DNA of 25,470 bases from assembly GCA_943704525.1 (NCBI GenBank), contig CALSCQ010000387.1, positions 1 to 25,470 of the forward strand. Direction: 5' to 3'. This DNA is from Pigoraptor vietnamica. Lineage: Eukaryota; Opisthokonta; Filasterea. The notes under the pieces were generated by a model. That model searched no databases, was not told where the DNA came from, and saw only the letters and a list, made by a program, of their open reading frames with translations. Shown piece by piece: positions 1 through 10,718 of the stretch (the first letter of the stretch is position 1; each line of letters begins with the position of its first letter). Both the position numbers and the translations under genes were made by a program.

Positions 1-12
1 CGTGTGTGTGTG

Positions 13-109
<97 letters not shown>

Positions 110-137
110 CTGTGTGTGTGTGTGTGTGTGCGCGCGC

Positions 138-178
<41 letters not shown>
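1..178. repeat. (TG)n microsatellite in an intron
   Basis: An almost pure TG dinucleotide tract with a few CG, AT and CGCGCG interruptions. It ends about 25 bases before the first visible acceptor (cgcag, ending at 203) of the fucosidase gene, so it is the 3' part of an intron read with (UG)n in the sense transcript. The open frames through it (Cys-Val repeats) are artefacts of the repeat. Confidence 0.95.
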
Positions 179-183
<5 letters not shown>

Positions 184-203
184 ACGGTTTCGCTACGACG
201 CAG

Positions 204-1981
204 ACTTTAACATGCAGACGTTCGACCCGTCCATTGCCATTGGGAAGCTGCCGGACCCGTCCATCTTCAACCCGACGAAGCTCAACACGGACCAGTGGAT
301 CGAGGCATGCCGGTCGTTCGGTGGCAAATACGCCGTCCTCGTCGTCAAGCACGAGTGAGTACTCACACACGTGGAATTGCACTATGTGTCGCAACTTTGT
401 GGGTGTCGGTGCGACTGATTAGCGCTGTCTGCGCACACAGCGACGGTTTCGCGCTGTGGCCGACCAAGGCGTACGAGCCCGTGGGCAAGAAGTACTCGAT
501 TCAGTACACCAACTTCCGGGGTGGCAAGGGTGAGTTGTTATGGCGGTCACGCGGGGTAGTCACTTGCTCTGCGACCACGCAATATCACGTGGCCCTTTGA
601 GCTTTCACAAGACAGTTAGGTTAACGCGCCTCTTTTCTGTAGGCGACGTCTTTGCCGAGTTCATCGAGAGCTGCCGCAAGTTCAATGTCCGGCCGGGCGT
701 ATACTGCAGCGCGGCCAACAACATGCTCATGAACGTCCGCTACGACGGGCGCGTCATCAACGGAACCAAGGAAGAGCAGGACGCCTACAACCAGGTCGTC
801 CTCACGATGTACGAAGAGATCTGGTCCAACTACGGCCCTCTCACGGAGATCTGGTTCGACGGCGGCATTCTGCCTGTTGCGCAGGGCGGTCCTGATGTCG
901 AGCCGCTGCTACAGAAGCTGCAGCCGAACGCCGTGGTCTTCAACAGCCCCGTCCCCAAGAACGGCATCCGGTGCGTGCGGATTGAACTTGCGGCGGATGC
1001 ACTCTGTGTGTGGCGAGTGCATGGTCCGTGTTATGCGTGTTAATGAGCTTTGCGATGATGCACTCTGTGTGGGGCGAGTGCACGTGTCGTGGTATGCGTG
1101 TTCTGATGATGTTTCGTTATGGGGCAGATGGGTCGGCAACGAGCTGGGCGTGGCGAGCGATCCCAACTGGGCGACGGTGGACACGGCGGACCAGTGCGCC
1201 AACGGACAGACGGACGGCGACCCCAACGGCGCCATTTTCTGCCCGACCGAGTGCGACACGACGCTCATGTCGCAGGTGCGCACTTTATTGCTGCGCCTGC
1301 ACTTTGCTTCTGTGCTCCTGAAGAGACGTTGAGGTGATCGCGTGTGTGTGATGTCTCTGAATGTTTTTCGTGAAGGACACGTGGTTCTGGAACCCGAACG
1401 GCAACCCTCCCCTCCGCCCCATGGACGAGCTTGAGGAGGTGGTGCGCGAGACGGTCGGCCGCGGGTGCAACATGCTCATGGACATCTCGCCCAACACGGA
1501 TGGCCTCGTGCCCGACGACCACGTCGCGCAGTACAAGCTGATCGGCGCCTATGTGGCCCGCTTCAGTCGCGAGGCGGCCATTGGGATTGCCGCGGGCGTT
1601 GGCAAGGAGGTCGACATGCGGCTGCGGTCGCCCGCGGAGGTACGTGTGTGACGGTTCAGATGTCATTTACATTCGTGTGTGGATTGTGTACCACTCGTGC
1701 GCGACTCTCAACTCATTGCATGTGACTGGCTCGCATCGTCACAGGTTGGCGCCGTGCGCATTCGCGAGGACATCACTCTCGGCCAGCGCATCCGCGCCTA
1801 TGTGGTGGAGGGCGAGACGCAGCCGAACCAGTGGACGCAGCTTGTCAACGGCACGTCCGTCGGCAGCCACCGCATCCACGTGCTCGACACGCCCACAACC
1901 GTCTCTGCGCTGCGCCTGCGCATCACCGACGCGGTGGACGACGCCGAGATTGCCGAGTTCATGGCTCTTCCCAAGCCCTGA
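204..1981 (+). CDS. Alpha-L-fucosidase, glycoside hydrolase family 29 (3' part, 5' exons outside window)
   Basis: A retaining exo-glycosidase that releases terminal L-fucose from glycans, usually in lysosomes or secreted. Visible exons are 204-354, 441-529, 643-970, 1128-1275, 1376-1639 and 1745-1981 (TGA); all introns are GT-AG and the frame is kept throughout, giving about 406 residues. Family signatures in order: VVKHDDGFALW across the first junction, the PGVYCS strand, and EIWFDGG with the likely nucleophile Asp at 858-860. RWVGNE follows with a Glu at 1141-1143, 42 residues on, placed like the acid/base of the GH29-B (alpha-1,3/4) subfamily. Next come DTWFWNP and GCNMLMDISPNTDG, then a C-terminal region that may be a beta-sandwich. 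The active-site parts are intact. N-terminus and any signal peptide lie left of the window. Family call is firm; the subfamily is inferred from the RWVGNE motif. Confidence 0.93.
996..1115. repeat. Tandem duplication of about 61 bp in a fucosidase intron
   Basis: Two imperfect head-to-tail copies starting at 996 and 1057, each opening with gatgcactctgtgtg, then ggcgagtgca and a tatgcgtgtt box. Together they fill most of the 971-1127 intron. No coding content. Confidence 0.8.
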
Positions 1982-2370
1982 ACGCCGGGGCAGCGTGTGG
2001 TGCAGTAAATAATGTGGCTGTAGAGTAAGCACGACATACGACAGGACTATTTGCTAGCTCGCTGGCCCGACGACTCATCACACTGTGATCCGGCACATCC
2101 AGTTGGTCGACTACATGTCAGACAGCGCGACAGCATCCACTCGCCGTCTGTTGTTGCGCCTTTTTTCTCTTCCATTGTCACACTCGTTTTGTCAAAGACT
2201 TTGCGTCTCTTTGTGCCTTGCGTCATACAACGCGCCTCTTTTCCTTTCCAACACTCAAATTCGCACAATTGTGGCGGCACTTTTTTCTGATGCACATGCC
2301 TTGCTACGAAGAAATCTTCGGCACGTCTGACAGCCTTTAGTGGCGCGAAAGAGAGGCATTCGTTCCGAAA
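1982..2370. other. Intergenic region between fucosidase and MSH4
   Basis: Contains the fucosidase 3' end (an AT-rich taaataatg about 25 bases after the stop could serve in polyadenylation) and T-rich stretches near 2160-2280, upstream of the proposed MSH4 start. I see no gene or RNA here. A 215-codon reverse-strand open frame across 2047-2694 has no recognisable content and overlaps MSH4 exons. Confidence 0.6.
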
Positions 2371-5300
2371 ATGACCACTCCTCGCTATGGTGCTTACCTC
2401 TGCGCACTTTGCGTGGCATCCACCTGTGTCATCACTGTCGCTCACTATCGTCCCTGCATTGCAACTGACCATCGTGTATAGACATAGAGTTGGACTCTGC
2501 GCGCGACGATGCGGACGACTCAGCGAACGAGCCCTTCGCCCTTCGCCAGGGGGATAGGAGTGGTAAGAACGGCCAGCCGTGGGGTGGGGATGGCCACGAC
2601 GCAGGCGAGAGGCCGCCCCCATCCGCCGCGCTGTCGAAGACGCACAACGCCTACAAGACCCCCGGCGGACGAAGCAATGCCGCGCGCACGCCACACACGG
2701 CCGCGACGTCGACGACGACGCGCTCCACGGCCATTGCCGGTTAGTGTGTCAGTGCCCGTTTGGTTTTTCCTTTGTCGAACTTTTGAAGAAGATCCACGCG
2801 GATCGCATCACGCTTAGTATTACCTTGTACTCACACCACTTACAGCTATTGTGGAGAGCCGCGCTTTCGGCGGTGAGATAGGGATGGCCATTATGGATCT
2901 GCGGCGCCCCGAGCTCCACCTGTCGCAAGTATGTCCATCGCCTTTATGGCTCAGTTGCCGTTGTGTTTGCTCTTACGCTGACTACGGACGGTGCGTCGCG
3001 GTGTAGTTTGCGGACAACGCGACGTACGTGCGAGTCGTCGCGAAGCTTGAGATCTATCAGCCAGTTGAGGTGAAGCATCTCGCTCTGTCAGCACTGGCTT
3101 CACAGTGTCGTTTGAATCTTCGCCTCTGGACGAGGTAGCCTCTGAGTGGGTCGTTCACGAGGACCCTGCGGGTTACACGCGGCTGTTTCAGATTCTCATG
3201 CCCAGCACGGCGTTTGAGAGCGGCAAGATGAGCAAGCTCTACCAGTTGCTCTCGGAGCGCTTCCCTGGCACAAACATCGTCACTGTCCAGCGCAAGTACT
3301 TCAACGAGACGAAGGGTGTGTCTGCTGCGCCCACGCGGCTCCGTGTGCTTCGTGCGTATGTGCACTGGTGTGACCGTGTTCTCATGCATTGTCGCAGGAC
3401 TTGCATACATTCGCCAGCTTGCGCTCAAGGAGTGCAGCACGCTCGAGCTGGAGCTGTCGACAAAGTGAGCAGTCGTTGGGCTGTGCGGTCAACGAGCGTC
3501 AGTGCAGCTCTGTGGCCCCTCACTGTCTTGCACTCACCACGCAACACCAGGTACTACTGCTGTGCGACGGCCGCCGCTCTGCTGAAGTACGTCGAGTACA
3601 TTCAGAACACCATTTTCGCGCCAAACTCCCTCAAGGTCGTTTTCCGCGGCAGCGAGAACACCATGATGATCGGTGAGTGTGTGGTGCAATTTATTTCCGT
3701 TCGTGGATGTCGCGCATGCTGATACGGGCGCGCGAATTGGGTGTCTATGGTACAGATGCGACGACGGCGGCGCACTTGGAGCTCGTCGTCAACAGCCGTA
3801 ATCCCAAGGTGTGTTCGCTGCCGCAATGGCATTTCTTCGATTTCTGTGTGCTGACGATTTGTTCTCGCAGGCGAGCGAGACGCTGTTTGGGACAATGAAC
3901 TACACAAAGACGGCCATCGGAGGTGGGATTGCCTGCCGCAGTCTCCTGGGTGTGAAATCAATGTCGTCACGTGTTGATAGCCCTGAAACCCACGGCATGT
4001 TCGCAGCGCGAATGCTCCGCAGCAACATTCTCCAGCCGCCGAACGGTGAGTGCGGCTGCCTTGTGTGTGGACAGGTTGAGCAGGTTGCTGATTGCCTCTG
4101 AACGGACAGACGTCGATACAATCAACACGCGCCTTGATGCCGTTGAAGGTAAAACTGTGTGCTTCATATGTTTAATTGGCCTTAACTTGCGCGGCCTGCT
4201 AACGATACGACCACTTCTGCGATTTCAGAGCTCATGGCGCACGAGGTTGGTGATTCGCTGCAGAGTCCCCTTTCGATATGCATGTGCTCAGAGATTACGC
4301 CCCACATGTGCGCGCAGGACCTCTTCTTCGGACTGAAGGAACTCCTCGCCAAGTTCGTCGACATTGATCATCTCATCACCTTGGTACGTCGCACACTTCT
4401 TTCCTTTTTGCACGAACATTCTTATTATATCAATCGTGGTGCTTGACCTTCGTCTCCATGCGATTGCGTCCCACTCCCCCTACAGATGATCGTGATGCCG
4501 AAGCAAGAGACGGTGAAGACGGCCGAATCGGCCATCACAAACGTCATTGTCCTGAAGCACCTCGTCGAGCTCGTCCCTACGTTGTGCCACACGCTCCGCG
4601 ACTGTACATCGCCGCTGCTGAGCGCGTACCGCGAAACACTCGCGAGCGACCCACGCTTTGCGAAACTCAAGGAGCTCATCGCGACGGCCATCAGCGACGA
4701 CACGCACTTCCAGAAAGGCGTGCTGCACATGCGGGCGCAGGTGTGCGTTCGTATTGTGCCGCTGGGAGGATATTTGGGTCGTTGATTATGTGTTTTATGC
4801 GAGCCAATCTGTGCGTAATGGATTGAAAGCTGATCTTCGCACGTGCGCGCGCAGAAATGCTTCGCTGTGAAGGTGAGTGCGATGTGCGAAACCCCAGTGC
4901 GAACTGATGGCGCAATGACTCTGACCGAATGCGCAGCCCGGCATCAACGGTCTCCTCGACGTCGCGCGGCGCACATACACTGAGACTATTGAGGACATAT
5001 ACGAGCTGGTGGGGCAGTACGCCGCCAAGTACGAGCTGCCCCTCAAGCCGGGCTTCAGTTCTGCGCGCGGGTTCTTCATCACTATGCCCTCGGGCGACAA
5101 GGCGCCGGAACTGCCGGGAATCTTCACGCAGATCGTCGTATCCAAGCGCACGGTGTCCTTCACCACAGGAGACTTGGTGCGTCCGTGCGAACTTGTTTCG
5201 TGGCGCCGCTGAGATGTATGCTCACATGATTTGTTCCCCCCCCTCCCCGTGCCCATTCTCCCTCCCGCCGCTGTTTTTTTTTATGAAGATTAAGTACAAC

Positions 5301-7423
5301 GGTACGTGTGGAGAACGTGACGTGAGGATGTTGCCGTACCATTCAGATACTGAATACGCCCACTTTACTTGCACAGATCGCGTCCAGGAGTCGCTTCAAG
5401 AGATCTATCTGATGACGGGCGTGTGAGTTGTGCTGTCCTTCGAGTGTCGTGAAATGGATGCCGCGTTGTGTTATGTACCATTTTCAATGGAGAAACGACT
5501 GAATCCTCTCTCTTCTTGCCGTGTGCAGTGTCGTGAAGGAGCTTTTGGGCGCCATCCGCGACAACATCGGCTGCCTTTACAAGCTCAGCGAGAGCGTTGC
5601 GATGATCGACATGATTCACGCGTTCGTTCACAAATGCACGATTTCCGCCTCGTACGGTGGGCCTTTCGCGTGTTCAATGCGACCCCCTGCTCTCCCTCTG
5701 ACTGTAATTTCCACTGCTGACCGCAATCGTGTAAGCGCAGTGCGCCCTGAGTTTACTGGCACGCTTGCCGTCCAAGCGGGGCGTCACCCAATCCTCGAGC
5801 GCATCGATCCGGACGCCGTCGTTCCGAACGACGCGTATGCATCCGATGCGTGCAACTTCCAGATTATCACGGGGCCGAATATGGTACGACATTGCGCGCT
5901 TCCGTAGATTCAGAGACGCATTCTCAGACGCGACGCACTTGCTCTACGTCTCTCCGTGCTGACGGCATGGCATGGACCTCCCCCGCACACAGAGCGGCAA
6001 GTCGACGTTCCTCAAGCAGGTGGCGCTACTGCAGATCATGGCGCAGATGGGGAGTTTTGTCCCCGCGACGTACGCCTCGTTTCGACTGGCCGACCACCTC
6101 TTCAGCCGCATCGGGAGCGACGACGACATGGAGACGAATGCGTCCACGTTCGTCCTGGAGGTGCGCATGTCCCTTTTGCCGTCGCAGTCCATCATCCGAC
6201 CGTCTCGTTCGCCCGTGTTTAATTGATAACCGCGCGTGTGATGCAGATGAGGGAGACTGCGTACATTGTCCAGAACGTGAATGAAAATTCGCTCGTCATC
6301 ATGGATGAGCTTGGGCGCGGTGGGTACACTGTCTCGACGGCAGTGAGGTTGTTTGTATTGTACGATATCACCTGCGTCCAATGTTGTGCACTCCAACCCG
6401 GCTCCACAACAGGCACGAATAGTGCGGAAGGCGTTGGAATTTGTCTGGCGGTGTGCGAGAGTCTCATTGCGACCAAGGTCAGTAAGCCAGGCTAATGAGG
6501 GCGCGGGGTGTTCGCACGTTTCTTCAGCTGAGCCGATCGGTCCCGCAGGCATTTACCTTCTTCGCGACGCACTTTCGCGAGCTCACGGAACTTGACACAG
6601 TCTACCCCAACGTGGAAAAGTGGGTGCGCGGTGGCTGCACAACATAGCTTTGCTGTTTGCGCCACGGCATTGCGAACGGCTTGCTCTTGACTGGACTAAT
6701 TAATTTATTTCTATCAATTTCGCAGCTTTCATCTGGAGTTGCAGGTGCGTCGTAACAGAAATGCGTTTGAACTGGTGGTAATTATTAACACCGCCGGTTA
6801 TTCCGTCAGCGCACCGCTGTGAATGGCGACGCAGCCGCGGCCAACGCGGCCAGGCCCCAGCGCGAGTCCATTGTCTTCACTCACACACTGTCAAAGGGCA
6901 AGACGCTTGAGGAGAGCTACGGTACGAACCAACTGCCCATATCTGAAGCCGTTTGTGATTGACGCAACTGCAGACTGAGGCGCCGGCCGGCCTGCCCGTG
7001 CATATCTAGACGACGCGACCGCCGATATGCAATTGACTCTGGAGACGATGGCCCACGCTCGCAGGAATTCGTATGGCCGAGCTGGCCGGCTTCCCCGCGT
7101 CCGTGATCGAAGAGGCCGAGTCGATTGCGGCGCGGCTCAGTGCGCGGCAGAGGCGCCTGTTTGCAGACGATCCGATGTCGGCGAAGCGTCGCGCCGTCTT
7201 CCAGCTCGCCATGAGACTCATTCAAGTGAGTAATAATTTTGAATTCCTTTTTTTTCTTTTGACATGCATGGCACGGACTCAACTTTGAATTTTAGCAATT
7301 GATCGTGTGTAACTCGCTTTGTGTTGCTTCCAGGCCGCGCGCGTGTCGCAGCTTCCCGATGACCAGCTGCGCGACTATCTGCGCGACCTCAGGGCGCAGT
7401 ACAAGGACGACATCGTCTGTTAA
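2371..7423 (+). CDS. MSH4: MutS homologue MSH4, meiotic crossover protein (28 exons)
   Basis: MSH4 pairs with MSH5 as a clamp on Holliday junctions and promotes meiotic crossovers; it does not repair mismatches. Exons: 2371-2389, 2482-2739, 2846-2928, 3007-3069, 3192-3315, 3398-3464, 3551-3672, 3756-3808, 3871-3922, 4007-4045, 4110-4148, 4229-4245, 4318-4383, 4486-4740, 4855-4872, 4937-5176, 5289-5301, 5377-5422, 5529-5656, 5741-5883, 5993-6160, 6247-6319, 6413-6477, 6549-6619, 6726-6744, 6810-6921, 7065-7225, 7334-7423. They give 867 residues (human MSH4 is 936). Landmarks matching MSH4 rather than other MutS proteins: [10 protein letters not shown] (about 175-183), [19 protein letters not shown], Walker A GPNM-SGKST (612-620, split by an intron), Walker [11 protein letters not shown] (688-697) and FFATHF. 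The disordered N-terminus is poorly conserved. The first exon (MTTPRY) is inferred from frame and splice phase; all later exons are well supported. Confidence 0.96.
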
Positions 7424-7542
7424 TAGCCGCCTGTGGTGGGCCTTCGACCTCTTTAAGAAATACAAAGTCAAAATTTGATCATTGCTATATTGAAGTCCGA
7501 GAAAGAACGCAACAAGAACGCTAACAGTAGCACCAGCTCAGC
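7424..7542. other. Short convergent 3' spacer between MSH4 and the DHHC gene
   Basis: Only 119 bases separate the two stop codons, so both 3' UTRs and polyadenylation sites must lie here or overlap the facing gene. The segment is AT-rich (aagaaatacaaagtcaaaat) compared with its flanks. No canonical AATAAA was seen on the MSH4 strand. Confidence 0.6.
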
Positions 7543-10057
7543 TCAGACGGGCGTGCTCATCTCGTCCGCAATGGCTGCCACAATGTCGCGCGTCGTCACC
7601 GGCGGCCTCCGCACCTCGCGCCAGTCGTCCTCATCGTCCGACTGTTCCGCCTGGCGCACTTCGCACGCCATCCCAAACACATCCACAACCATGCTGCGGT
7701 CCGACTGTGGCTGCGTGGTGCTCATCCTGCGGCCACCGGCCGAGCCGTCGCCGTCCGCCGGCGCGCGGCTTCCCACAGACGACGACCGCGCGAGCGCACC
7801 GCCACTGACCGACGCCAATGCGTACGCGCCGCCACTGTTGTTCGAGAGAGTGCTCGAAGGGCGCTCCATCGCGCCCGTCTTCCCGGGCAGAAGCGAAGTG
7901 CCTGGGCGCGTGTCCTCCGTGTGCTCTTCCGCATGCTGTTCGTCCACAGGCGCGACTGTGAGAACCGACGCGTTGCCCCGGATGGGCTGCATCTCGATGG
8001 CGTTGCTCGGGCCTTGGGACTTTGGTGGCCGCTCGGTGCGCAGCACATACCTGGCGTTACAAAATAACGTTGAGACATTTGAAGCCAACCCGCCCACAAC
8101 ATAGCTGGAGGGAACAGTTCGCAGGTGGGACCACTGGCGCAGTCACGTACCTCGGATATCGCACGCCGCATAATGTGTCGAGTAGGTTTCTGCATGCGCC
8201 CCCATCGTACGGATTTTTCACACCGCGCAAGCGATGCGTCAGCTGCGAGGGAGCGGCGAGCCAATGGACGGTGAGCACATATTGCCCGATCTGAGAAATC
8301 CACCAAATACACAGTTGCAGAGTCATACGTGTGATTGTATGTTCACGCACGAGCACACGACATAAGCTCATTACCGCCTGCACCCACCCGCTCATTCGTA
8401 GTTTTTCCGTGCGCGATGAGGCTGCAATGGAACAGGAAGAGCCCACCGACGGGCCACATCGCTATCATGGCCATGGAGCCAATCACGAGGGTGCATGACA
8501 CAACGACAGGGCGAAATTAAGGCAAATTCCAACGCGCGAATGGGCACAACAGGCAGTCAGTGTGATGCGAGTTGAAGGAACAGACCGGCGCCGAACGTTC
8601 AAGAACGCCCCATCGCGCACACAACGACCCGAAGAGTGCGCGCATGCGATTCACACATTACAAGCGGCCGTGCGAGATACAGCGAGGACGACGGACGTGC
8701 GGATATCTAGGCACGGCCTTTGCGCCAATTTCGTCCGCGCCGTCGTCTTGTGCGACCATGACAACATGCGCCACGCACGTGCCGATCACAAACACAATGA
8801 ACGCCGAGAGGGACGAAAGGTAGGCAAAATAGTAACGGTAATTACGCCGCCCGATGCAGTTGGACGTCCAAGGGCAGTGGTGGTCGTAATTCTGTTGCGA
8901 ACAGGAGCATGGCTTCAGTCGCCACAGGCACACGCACAGGCACAGGCACACGCACACGCACACAACAGATGGACGAAGGGGAACGGCGTCAAAGGACGCG
9001 TGCATTGCGATTGCATGACACGTGTGCTGTCCGCCGGTGGCGCGAGAAACGACATTCAAAACGGCAGCCCCACCTCAACGCAATTGTCGCACTCGAAGCA
9101 GTGGACTGCGCGGGGCGGACGGTAAAAGTGACACGCGGTGCACCACTTGCGCTTCAGTTCGGCGCCGCGAACAATCACGTCGATGGTCGACGGAGCGTAG
9201 GGGTCGTCGTGCTCCGGCACCGGGTCTGGACAGAGACACATTCGACGCATGAGGACAACACAAGTGGGGAGCGTCTGCACGCTCATACACGCCAACATGC
9301 TCACACACACCCGCACGTCCGCACATGCACGCACGAGCACATACGCACCAAACACAAAAACTCGCACACCCAGAAACTCGCACAAGCACACACCGCGAGG
9401 GATAATGCCCGGGTCGGACATGGCGGTGCGGAAGAAAGTGATGACGGCCAAAGCCGCAAGGTAACCCGCGACAATTGGAATTGCGGGGCTCACGTGGCTC
9501 CACATGTAAACGGAACTGCGGAACGGCGCCGATGAGACCCACGGCAGCAGCAGCACAGTCACACGTCACGCATTCCCAGCAAGTACACGACATTCCAACA
9601 AGGCGCTCGAGCACCAGCACGAATGCGACACACTGACACATGCACACGCGTCAGGCTTGATGCATGCACATGCACATGCATACGCACACACACACACACA
9701 CACAACCCCAACCCACGTCGTCGCAAAGTACACGGCCGATGCCGCGACCGTGAGGCCCAGTGCGAGGCGGTACAGTCGCTTCTCCGGTCCCATCACAATC
9801 CGGCCATCGCAGAAGACGTCGTTCTTCCCTAGCAGCGGCACGCGCTTCGGCACGGCGCCCGTCCCCGCGGCAACCATGTCGACCACCGTCTCCGTGGTGC
9901 CTGACGCGCAGCAAGTGCCGAGCATGCCCGTGTGCGGGTGTTTCTTCGGCGGAAGGTGCGCATCGTTCGGCTGCCCCGGAGGTGCGGACGGCTCGAAGAT
10001 GGCGTCTCTCGGCGGCGAACGTGCGGCCATTGTGCTGACTGCACTGCCGTGGCCCAT
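7543..10057 (-). CDS. DHHC-type protein S-acyltransferase (palmitoyltransferase), 7 exons
   Basis: A multi-pass Golgi or plasma-membrane enzyme that transfers palmitate to protein cysteines. Exons in transcription order: 10057-9717, 9515-9394, 9225-9074, 8891-8707, 8490-8388, 8242-8151, 8050-7543; total 1503 nt, 500 residues. Order of parts: disordered N-terminus; [14 protein letters not shown]1 (about 98-113); TM2 (about 124-140) followed by DPGIIPR; cysteine-rich domain ([16 protein letters not shown], then CDNCVE); catalytic YDHHC with Cys211; TM3 (about 224-250); TM4 (about 268-288, ending GGLFLFH); TTNE (297-300); and NPYD (311-314). A tail of about 170 residues rich in Ser, Gly and Asp ends the protein. 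This is the Erf2/ZDHHC14-like arrangement. Intron 4 has AT-AC borders; the rest are GT-AG. The start could also be the in-frame ATG at 10030. Family certain; substrate unknown. Confidence 0.94.
8491..8706 (-). other. AT-AC intron, probable U12-type, in the DHHC gene
   Basis: Read on the minus strand the intron opens with ATATCC after exon end CCTAG (8707). It closes with ...TCATGCAC before CCTCGTG (8490). The exon halves join as AG|C in frame and give [11 protein letters not shown], continuing into TM4 ([10 protein letters not shown]), as expected for DHHC proteins. A branch-site-like TGCCTTAAT lies at 8516-8524, about 26 nt before the AC end. There is no AG dinucleotide anywhere on the sense strand of the intron, so a GT-AG alternative is not available. 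ATATCC plus CCTTAAY plus AC is the minor-spliceosome pattern. Confidence 0.85.
8927..8965. repeat. CA-rich tract in DHHC intron 3 (TG in sense)
   Basis: Runs of CA with AGG and CG interruptions on the plus strand, lying in the intron between the CRD exon and the DHHC exon. In the transcript it is (UG)n. Confidence 0.7.
9266..9393. repeat. CA-rich degenerate tract in DHHC intron 2 (TG in sense)
   Basis: Imperfect CACACA and CACGCA runs extend from inside the intron up to the donor of exon 2 at 9393. Together with the tracts in introns 1 and 3 they make three consecutive introns of this gene UG-rich in the sense strand. Confidence 0.6.
9667..9705. repeat. CA microsatellite in DHHC intron 1 (TG in sense)
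   Basis: CATG/CACATG units pass into a pure (CA)n run about 10 bases downstream of the exon 1 donor (9716-9711, gtgggt in sense). Confidence 0.75.
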
Positions 10058-10718
10058 GTGTGCCGCGCGTGCTCAGAAGGTGGCCATCAGCAGCGCCCAC
10101 TACAGCCGAGGGTGCCGCAAGTGGCGTCTTATGTGTGCGCTTGAGTGCGCGATGTGCGGCTGTGTGCGTGTACGCTTGCGTGTGTCTCTGCGTATGTGCC
10201 GTGTGTGGAAGAGCAGCACACAATCCCCAAGTGATTGCAGAGGGGACAGGTGTGCCCACTGTTCAACGGAAAGGATGCCATTGGGGACAAAGTTGCAGCG
10301 AGATCTCGGCAAGAACTGTCAGAACTGTTACACTTCAGGTCGAAAAACGGAGAAGCCCGGCCCAGAGAATCGAACACCCGAACTTCCCTCTTTAGCGCAC
10401 AGCCTTCGACCCGCCATGGCCTGCGAGCGCGGTTCGTGTGACATCGCCCCGGAGGTGTCTCTGCTCCTCGGACGCTGTCTCTTAAGAGCTGCCATCAGTC
10501 GTTGAGATCAGTCGGGCCGCTTCACGCGTGCGCCCAGGACATTGGCACGTGCATGGTGCGCTCTGCGGGTTCTTAGACTGCGTCCGCGACATGGTCAATG
10601 AGTGCGTCGTGGGCGACTGCCCAGGTACCGTCCTTACTGTTACTCTTCCTGGGTAATATCCCGCGGCGGCGCAGACCACCGCGACCTCCTCCCACTCCTA
10701 TAGCTGAGCCGGGACAGC
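10058..10718. other. Region without a recognised gene
   Basis: Upstream of the DHHC start. It should hold the DHHC promoter and 5' UTR. I recognise no conserved protein in either direction. A minus-strand tRNA-like B box with a following T-run (10344-10374) is the only structured signal; it does not fold into a full tRNA by eye. Confidence 0.5.

Noticed and set aside
1-422. Cys-Val repeat open frames at the left edge
   Set aside because: Products of translating a TG microsatellite; only the part from 204 is real exon.
2047-2694. 215-codon open frame on the minus strand
   Set aside because: Cys/Arg/Ser-rich with no family features, and it overlaps MSH4 exons on the other strand.
3105-3191. 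In-frame coding-like segment ([17 protein letters not shown]) before the MSH4 [11 protein letters not shown] exon
   Set aside because: Joining 3069 directly to 3192 (GAG|ATT, phase 0, tttcag acceptor) reproduces the human MSH4 spacing exactly, so this is intron.
10344-10440. Possible tRNA or other Pol III gene on the minus strand (B-box-like GTTCGATTC followed by GGGCCGGGC and a TTTTT run)
   Set aside because: The T stem has mismatches, no complementary 5' acceptor strand is present at the right distance, and the A-box match is poor. A tRNA-derived relic remains possible.
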